NCBI RefSeq assembly: GCF_004136315.1
Contig: NZ_CP029562.1
Span: 992,001 to 1,056,000, forward strand
From: Mesorhizobium sp. Pch-S
Lineage (GTDB): Bacteria > Pseudomonadota > Alphaproteobacteria > Rhizobiales > Rhizobiaceae
Direction of reading: 5' to 3'
DNA length: 64,000 nucleotides
Part shown: positions 58,968-64,000 of the stretch, one piece after another
Layout: every line of letters starts with the position of its first letter
How positions within the stretch are numbered: the stretch's first letter is position 1
Notes under the pieces: generated by a model
Databases searched by the model: none
Told to the model about the DNA's origin: nothing
Seen by the model: the letters and a program-made list of their open reading frames with translations, nothing else
Made by a program: the position numbers and the translations under genes

Positions 58968-60464
58968 TCAAAACCTCGGAATGTCGGGAAAGGCGACCTG
59001 GCCGCGATGCACATGCATGCGGCCGAGTTCGGCGCAGCGGCGCAGTTGCGGAAACACCTTGCCGGGGTTGAGCAGATGGTTGGGGTCGAAGGCGCATTTC
59101 ACCCGCATCTGCTGGTCGAGATCGGCCCCGCTGAACATCTCCGGCATCAGGTCGCGCTTCTCGACGCCGACGCCATGTTCGCCGGTCAGCACGCCTCCGA
59201 CCTCGACGCAGAGCCGCAGGATGTCGGCGCCGAACTTCTCGGCCTTGTCCAGTTCGCCCGGCACATTGGCATCGTAGAGGATCAGCGGATGCAGGTTGCC
59301 GTCGCCGGCATGGAAGACATTGGCGACGCGCAGGCCGTAGGTCTCGGACAGGTCGCGCATGCCGGCCAGCACGCGCGGCAGTTCCTTGCGCGGAATGGTG
59401 CCGTCCATGCAGTAGTAGTCCGGCGAGATGCGCCCGACCGCCGGGAAGGCTGCCTTGCGGCCGGCCCAGAAACGCAGGCGCTCTTCCTCCGAATTCGAGA
59501 TGATGCAGGTGGTCGAGCCATTTTTGATGGCGATCGCCTCGACGGCGCCGATCAGGTGATCGACCTCGACCGCCGGCCCGTCGAGTTCGACGATCAGCAG
59601 CGCCTCGCATTCCAGCGGATAGCCGGCCTGCACGAAATCCTCCGCCGCGTGGATCGCCGGCCGGTCCATCATCTCCATGCCGCCGGGAATGATGCCGGCG
59701 CCGATGATGTCGGCCACGCACTGGCCGCCCTGCTCGCTGGTCGGGAAACCGATCAGCAGGGCGCGCGCCGTCTCCGGCTTCTTCAGGATGCGCACGGTCA
59801 CTTCGGTGACGACGCCGAGCAGGCCTTCCGAGCCGGTCATCAGGCCGAGCAGGTCATAACCCTCGGCATCGAGATGCTTGCCGCCGAGCCGCACCACCTC
59901 GCCATTCATCAGCACCATTTCGATGCCCAGCACGTTGTTGGCGGTGAGACCGTATTTCAGGCAGTGCACGCCGCCGGAATTCTCCGCGACATTGCCGCCG
60001 ATCGAGCAGGCGATCTGCGAGGACGGGTCCGGCGCGTAGTAGAACCCCTCCTGCTCCACCGCATGGGTGATGCCGAGATTGGTGACACCCGGCTGCGCGG
60101 TCACGGTGCGGTTGGGATAGTCGATGCCGAGGATGCGGTTGAAACGGCTCATCACCAGCAGGACCGCGTCTTCCAGCGGCAAGGCACCACCGGACAACGA
60201 GGTGCCGGCGCCGCGCGGCACGACGCGGATGTTGCGTTCGTTGCAATATTTCAGCACGCGCGACACCTGCGCCACCGTCTCGGGCAGCACCACGACCAGC
60301 GGAAGCTGGCGATAAGCGGTCAGTCCGTCGCTTTCGAAGGCGCGCATCTCGTTGACGGTCTCGACGACGCCTTCGCCCGGAACGATCGACCTGAGATCGG
60401 CGACGATGGTGGCGCGCCGCGCAAGGGTCGCCTCATCCGGCTTAGGCATGGCAAGACCGGACAT
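58968..60464 (-). CDS. glcD: Glycolate oxidase subunit GlcD
   Basis: The 498-residue flavoprotein has the PCMH FAD-binding domain (VVPRGAGTSLSGGALPLEDA, GVTNLGITHAVEQEGFYYAP, SIGGNVAENSGGVHCLKYGL, GLMTGSEGLLGVVTEVTVRI) and the C-terminal FAD-linked oxidase end (NVFHAGDGNLHPLILYD, GEHGVGVEKRDLM, CAFDPNHLLNPGKVFP) with the catalytic His and Glu region. It is the first gene of the glc operon. The ATG has GGGAGG before it. An operator-like palindrome lies 30 bases upstream. Confidence 0.96.
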   Translation of the reverse strand: MSGLAMPKPDEATLARRATIVADLRSIVPGEGVVETVNEMRAFESDGLTAYRQLPLVVVLPETVAQVSRVLKYCNERNIRVVPRGAGTSLSGGALPLEDAVLLVMSRFNRILGIDYPNRTVTAQPGVTNLGITHAVEQEGFYYAPDPSSQIACSIGGNVAENSGGVHCLKYGLTANNVLGIEMVLMNGEVVRLGGKHLDAEGYDLLGLMTGSEGLLGVVTEVTVRILKKPETARALLIGFPTSEQGGQCVADIIGAGIIPGGMEMMDRPAIHAAEDFVQAGYPLECEALLIVELDGPAVEVDHLIGAVEAIAIKNGSTTCIISNSEEERLRFWAGRKAAFPAVGRISPDYYCMDGTIPRKELPRVLAGMRDLSETYGLRVANVFHAGDGNLHPLILYDANVPGELDKAEKFGADILRLCVEVGGVLTGEHGVGVEKRDLMPEMFSGADLDQQMRVKCAFDPNHLLNPGKVFPQLRRCAELGRMHVHRGQVAFPDIPRF

Positions 60465-60493
60465 GATGCCTCCCGCTTGGCAAATAGGCTGAC

Positions 60494-60512
60494 TGGTAAA
60501 AGCTTTTTACCA
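60494..60512. promoter_or_regulatory. Candidate operator before glcD
   Basis: TGGTAAAAGCTTTTTACCA is a 19-base inverted repeat with 8-bp arms (TGGTAAAA/TTTTACCA), 30 bases before the glcD start codon. The TGGT...ACCA pattern is that of FCD-type GntR regulators such as GlcC, LldR and PdhR. A TGG-N13-CCA site with the same spacing precedes the GntR gene at 62147. Confidence 0.65.
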
Positions 60513-60621
60513 ATTTGGTGCAGTGCTTGCAAATGATGCTTTGGGCCCAGGCACTGACGGCCGCACGCGCACCTTCCCGCGCGTCAATCTGACGCTGGCA
60601 AACAGGATCGATCGTTCTACG

Positions 60622-61944
60622 CTATTCGCCCGCGTGGCCTGCCGGCTCGCCGTGCAGGCGCTGCACACGGCGCACACCCCACCAGACCAGCAGCACGGCG
60701 ACCGGCACCGATGCGGCCGTGACCACTTCCGGCGCAAAGGCATGGCCGAAGAAGGAAGCGCCCTTGGCGAGATAGCCGATCAGCCCGACGACATAATAAG
60801 ACACCGCCGCCACCGACAGGCCCTCCACCGTCTGCTGCAGGCGCAGCTGCAGGCGGGCGCGGTTGTTCATCGAGGCGAGCAGGTCGCGGTTCTGCTTTTC
60901 AACCTCGACATCGACCCAGGTGCGCAGCAGCGTGGTGGCGCGCGTCAGCTTGCGCGACAGGTTCGCCTGCCGCTCCTCGACCGAACGGCAGGTGCGCATG
61001 GCCGGCGCGACGCGGCGCTGCAGGAAGCCGGCCCAGGTGTCGTAGCCCGGCACCACCTCCTCATCGAGCGCTTCCAGGCGCTCCGTGACGATGCCGTCAT
61101 AAGCGCGGCTGGCGCCGAAACGATAGAGGCTGGAAGCCGCATCCGCCTCCAGCTCGGCGGCGAGTTCGGTCAGGTCGGCCAGCAAGGTCTGGCTGTCGCG
61201 GGTTTCCGCCGCCTTCATCTCGCGCGTGATGACGGCCAGCTTGTCCTCGATGCGGCGCACGCGCGCCGACAGCGACAGCGCCAGCGGCAGCCCGAGCATG
61301 GCCAGCGTTCGATAGGTCTCGATATCGAGCAGACGCTGCGACAGCGCGCCGGTGCTCGCCGCGGTCAGCGAGCGGTTGAGCACCAGGATGCGCGTCAGGC
61401 CGTCGCCATCCTGGCGGAAGTCGGCGACGATGGCGGCAGCGCCACGCTCGACCAGCGAGAAACACAGGCTGGTGGGGTCGAAACCGTCGAGCAGCTTCTC
61501 GTTGGCGGCCGTCCAGTTACGAATCTCCAGCCGGATGCCGGAAATAACCGTTCCGGGCGGCGAGAAACCGTTGCCGAACGGCGTGTCCTCATGCGCACGC
61601 CCGCTTTCGTCGAGCGGCCCTTCCCACAGATAGGTCGAGAATTCGGTGTGGCGCTCCCAGCGCAGCGAACCCTTGCCCCACTTCATGGCATGGAGGCGCG
61701 CCTGGCTGCCGGGTGCGGCAATGCCGAGCCGGCGCGAAAGCTCGGACAGCACGGCGTGATCGACGCTGGTGCCGCCCTCGGTCATGAAGGAAAGCTGGAT
61801 CAGGACGCGCGGTGTCTCGACCAGCGGGTGCGGGCGGGCATGCACCTCGCCGAGCGCGCTCGGGCGGCCCTCATGCGCGGGAAAACCCAGCACGCTGCCA
61901 ATGGCACGCGGCCGGAATTCGAGATTGGACTGGTCGTCCGACAC
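60622..61944 (-). CDS. DUF3422 family membrane protein
   Basis: 440 residues from a GTG at 61944 preceded by GGGGGA; an upstream start at 61995 is less likely. The DUF3422 core is recognisable (HARPHPLVETPRVLIQLSFM, TEFSTYLWEGPLD, RTLAMLGLPLALSLSARVRR), followed by a long helical stretch and two C-terminal membrane helices (SVAAVSYYVVGLIGYLAKGA and VVTAASVPVAVLLVWWGVRR). Function unknown. It is divergent from the GntR/lldD module. Confidence 0.85.
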   Translation of the reverse strand: MSDDQSNLEFRPRAIGSVLGFPAHEGRPSALGEVHARPHPLVETPRVLIQLSFMTEGGTSVDHAVLSELSRRLGIAAPGSQARLHAMKWGKGSLRWERHTEFSTYLWEGPLDESGRAHEDTPFGNGFSPPGTVISGIRLEIRNWTAANEKLLDGFDPTSLCFSLVERGAAAIVADFRQDGDGLTRILVLNRSLTAASTGALSQRLLDIETYRTLAMLGLPLALSLSARVRRIEDKLAVITREMKAAETRDSQTLLADLTELAAELEADAASSLYRFGASRAYDGIVTERLEALDEEVVPGYDTWAGFLQRRVAPAMRTCRSVEERQANLSRKLTRATTLLRTWVDVEVEKQNRDLLASMNNRARLQLRLQQTVEGLSVAAVSYYVVGLIGYLAKGASFFGHAFAPEVVTAASVPVAVLLVWWGVRRVQRLHGEPAGHAGE

Positions 61945-62073
61945 GGCAGTTCCCCCAGGTTCCGAGCCCTGTCTTTTGTAAAGCTCTAGGAGCAATCCCG
62001 GGCCGTGACAATGAAAACTCCTGGAGCAATGCCGCCAAAGCGACCGTCATCGCCTCTCCTTTGAACATCAAAT

Positions 62074-62092
62074 TGGATAGATTAATTGACCA
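62074..62092. promoter_or_regulatory. Candidate GntR operator before lldR-like gene
   Basis: TGGATAGATTAATTGACCA shows TGG-N13-CCA with the same 19-base span as the glcD site, but with weak internal symmetry. It lies upstream of the GntR gene and might mediate autoregulation. Confidence 0.3.
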
Positions 62093-62146
62093 GTTTGCGT
62101 GATTGCCGCTATTCTGGGCTGCAGAAGCTTTTTCTCGGGCACTCCC

Positions 62147-62998
62147 TTGGGCGACATCTTTTCCCGCATCGATCATTCGCGCACCGCCGACGAGGTGGTG
62201 GCGCAGATCGAGGCCCTGATCCTCGAAGGCGTGCTGCGCCCGGCCGACCGGCTGCCGGGCGAACGCGACCTCGCGCGCCAGTTCGAGGTGTCGCGGCCGA
62301 TCCTGCGCGATGCGCTGAAGGCGCTGGAGACGCGCGGCCTGCTGACGACCCGGCATGGCGGCGGCACCCATGTCGCCGACGTGATCGGCCAGGTGTTCTC
62401 CAAGCCGGTGATGGAGCTGATCTCCTCGCACCGCAAGGCGGCCGCCGATTATCTGGAGTACCGCCGCGAGATCGAGGGGGTTGCCGCCGAATATGCGGCC
62501 CGGCGCGCCACGCCGGACGACCTTGCCCTGCTCGACCGCATCATGGCGCGCATGGACGAGGCGCACCGCACCGGCGACTTCCAGCACGAAGCCGACATCG
62601 ACGTCGAGTTCCACAATGCCGTCGGCGAATGCGCACACAACATCATCCTGCTCCACACCTTGCGCTCCTGCTACCGCCTGCTGTCGGAAGGCGTGTTCCA
62701 GAACCGGCTGCTGGTGTTCACCTTGCCTGGCGCGCGCGACGAATTGCTTGCCCAGCACCGCGCCATCCATGCCGCCGTCAAATCGGGCAACCCGGCGGCG
62801 GCACGTAAGGCGGCGATGGACCATATCACCTATGTCGAACGCTCCATGGTGGAAGCCGAGCGCAGCGGCGACTGGCAACGCGTGTCGCGGCTGCGGCTGA
62901 AACAGCGTGGCGGGGACGTGAAACAGCGTGACGGGGAATCCGGCCGCAGGCGCAACGAAACGGACGCGGCGGCACGCGAAACCGGGAAAGCGGAATGA
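62147..62998 (+). CDS. lldR: GntR family regulator (FadR/LldR subfamily, FCD domain)
   Basis: 283 residues from a TTG at 62147, chosen because the protein then begins GDIFSRIDHSRTADEVVAQI like its relatives; an in-frame GTG at 62099 adds 16 residues. The winged helix (LPGERDLARQFEVSRPILRD) is followed by the FCD domain (EYRREIEGVAAEYAARRATP, DVEFHNAVGECAHNIILLHT) with the His residues that hold a metal and the ligand. It overlaps lldD by 4 bases, so it is the likely lactate-responsive regulator. Residues after about 235 are low-complexity and charged. Confidence 0.85.
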   Translation: MGDIFSRIDHSRTADEVVAQIEALILEGVLRPADRLPGERDLARQFEVSRPILRDALKALETRGLLTTRHGGGTHVADVIGQVFSKPVMELISSHRKAAADYLEYRREIEGVAAEYAARRATPDDLALLDRIMARMDEAHRTGDFQHEADIDVEFHNAVGECAHNIILLHTLRSCYRLLSEGVFQNRLLVFTLPGARDELLAQHRAIHAAVKSGNPAAARKAAMDHITYVERSMVEAERSGDWQRVSRLRLKQRGGDVKQRDGESGRRRNETDAAARETGKAE

Positions 62999-64000
62999 GC
63001 ATGCTTCTGACCATCGACGATCTGAAGAACCAGGCACGCCGGCGCGTGCCGAAGATGTTCTTCGACTATGCCGATTCCGGCGCCTGGACGGAGAGCACCT
63101 ACCGCGCCAACGAAGAAGACTTCGGCAAGATCAAGCTGCGCCAGCGCGTGCTGGTCGACATGGCCAACCGCTCGCTGGCCTCGACCATGATCGGAGAGAC
63201 CGTCTCGATGCCGGTGGCGCTGGCGCCGACGGGCTCGACCGGCATGCAGCATGCAGATGGCGAAATGCTGGCGGCACAGGCGGCCGAGGAGTTCGGCGTG
63301 CCGTTCACGCTGTCGACCATGAGCATCTGCTCGATCGAAGACGTCGCCTCGGTAACCAGCAAGCCGTTCTGGTTCCAGCTCTACGTGATGCGCGACAAGG
63401 ACTTCGTGCTCAACCTGATCGATCGCGCCAAGGCCGCCAAATGTTCGGCGCTGGTGCTGACGCTCGACCTGCAGATCCTGGCACAGCGCCACAAGGATGT
63501 GCGCAATGGCCTGTCGGCTCCGCCGCGATTGACCTTGCCGAACCTGATCGACATGGCGATCAGGCCCGGCTGGTGCCTCGGCATGCTCGGAACCAAGCGC
63601 CGCACCTTCCGCAACATCGTCGGCCATGTGAAGGGCGTCGGCGACCTCGCCTCGCTGTCGTCCTGGACGAACGACCAGTTCGACCAGACGCTGTCCTGGG
63701 ACGACGTCGAATGGATCCGCCAGCGCTGGGGCGGCAAGCTGATCCTGAAAGGCATTCTGGACAAGGAAGACGCGGTGCTGGCCGCCAAGACCGGCGCCGA
63801 CGCCATCATCATCTCCAACCATGGCGGCCGCCAGCTCGACGGCGCCCCCTCCTCCATTGCGGTGCTGGAAGAGATCGTCGACACCGTCGGCGACCAGATC
63901 GAGGTCCACATGGATGGCGGCATCCGTTCCGGGCAGGATGTGCTGAAGGCGCTCTGCCTCGGCGCCAAGGGCACCTATATCGGCCGTCCATTCCTCTACG
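62995..64000 (+). CDS. lldD: L-lactate dehydrogenase (FMN-dependent), 3' end beyond the window
   Basis: The frame starts with the ATG at 62995 that overlaps the regulator stop (ATGA), or with the ATG at 63001, and stays open to the window end, about 335 residues. It matches the FMN-dependent alpha-hydroxy acid dehydrogenase fold: VPKMFFDYADSGAWTESTYR, MPVALAPTGSTGMQHADGEM, FWFQLYVMRDKDFVLNLIDR, LILKGILDKEDA with the FMN-binding Lys, and the active-site SNHGGRQLDGAPS with the catalytic His. It oxidises L-lactate to pyruvate at the membrane. The last part of the barrel lies outside the window. Confidence 0.92.
   Translation, partial: MSMLLTIDDLKNQARRRVPKMFFDYADSGAWTESTYRANEEDFGKIKLRQRVLVDMANRSLASTMIGETVSMPVALAPTGSTGMQHADGEMLAAQAAEEFGVPFTLSTMSICSIEDVASVTSKPFWFQLYVMRDKDFVLNLIDRAKAAKCSALVLTLDLQILAQRHKDVRNGLSAPPRLTLPNLIDMAIRPGWCLGMLGTKRRTFRNIVGHVKGVGDLASLSSWTNDQFDQTLSWDDVEWIRQRWGGKLILKGILDKEDAVLAAKTGADAIIISNHGGRQLDGAPSSIAVLEEIVDTVGDQIEVHMDGGIRSGQDVLKALCLGAKGTYIGRPFLY

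Noticed and set aside
58547-59014. N-terminal extension of the ASCH protein
   Set aside because: It overlaps the 58557-58964 gene completely and reads as non-coding; the GTG at 58546 fits the operon spacing.

Overview
The window is a high-GC chromosomal segment that looks like a member of the Hyphomicrobiales in the Mesorhizobium/Aminobacter range (family Phyllobacteriaceae). The grounds are the short HisG plus HisZ plus HisS cluster, the glcDEF and lldR-lldD arrangement, DUF3422 and DUF389 proteins, many GntR/LysR/TetR regulators, and several mosaic palindromic intergenic repeats like those known from rhizobia. The assignment is inferred from gene style and was not tested by a search. I saw no rRNA or tRNA gene, no CRISPR array and no intact insertion sequence.

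Layout. 1-5.6 kb holds an alpha/beta hydrolase (cut by the window edge), a divergent GntR regulator and a GMC oxidoreductase, then a TetR regulator with twin operators and a membrane protein, then rsgA. 5.6-13.5 kb is accessory: a glycine-zipper protein, a DHA2-type MFS exporter with a divergent LysR regulator, an iron(III)-type ABC importer (binding protein and fused permease but no ATPase), and a LysR regulator divergent from a small SnoaL/lumazine-binding-like protein. 13.7-27.4 kb is the most striking block: an STN/TonB-like protein, a FecI-type sigma factor, a FecR anti-sigma factor and an 11-kb filamentous-haemagglutinin exoprotein gene carrying one frameshift, all on the minus strand. 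27.8-31.2 kb has a TetR/amidase pair with two tandem operators, a GNAT acetyltransferase and a protein with a degenerate zincin motif.

31.3-52 kb is mostly core metabolism: guaA, a nucleosidase, a thioesterase, rsmB, aqpZ, katG with divergent oxyR, ocd-arginase with a divergent Lrp regulator, an acyl-CoA synthetase, hisG-hisZ-VOC-hisS, a DUF389 protein, tag and an L,D-transpeptidase. 52-64 kb holds an atypical folD, a TetR/SDR/ABM group, the glycolate oxidase operon glcD-(winged helix)-(ASCH-winged helix)-glcE-glcF, a DUF3422 protein, and the start of an lldR-lldD lactate module.

Themes. Regulation is mostly by local, often divergent regulators whose operators can be read as inverted repeats. 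A 103-bp two-palindrome repeat occurs five times. In four copies one end supplies the TAG stop codon and a terminator-like hairpin to the neighbouring gene, and in one of them the opposite end supplies a second stop codon. Two genes, the haemagglutinin and glcF, are interrupted by a -1 shift of frame. These are either real lesions or assembly indels.
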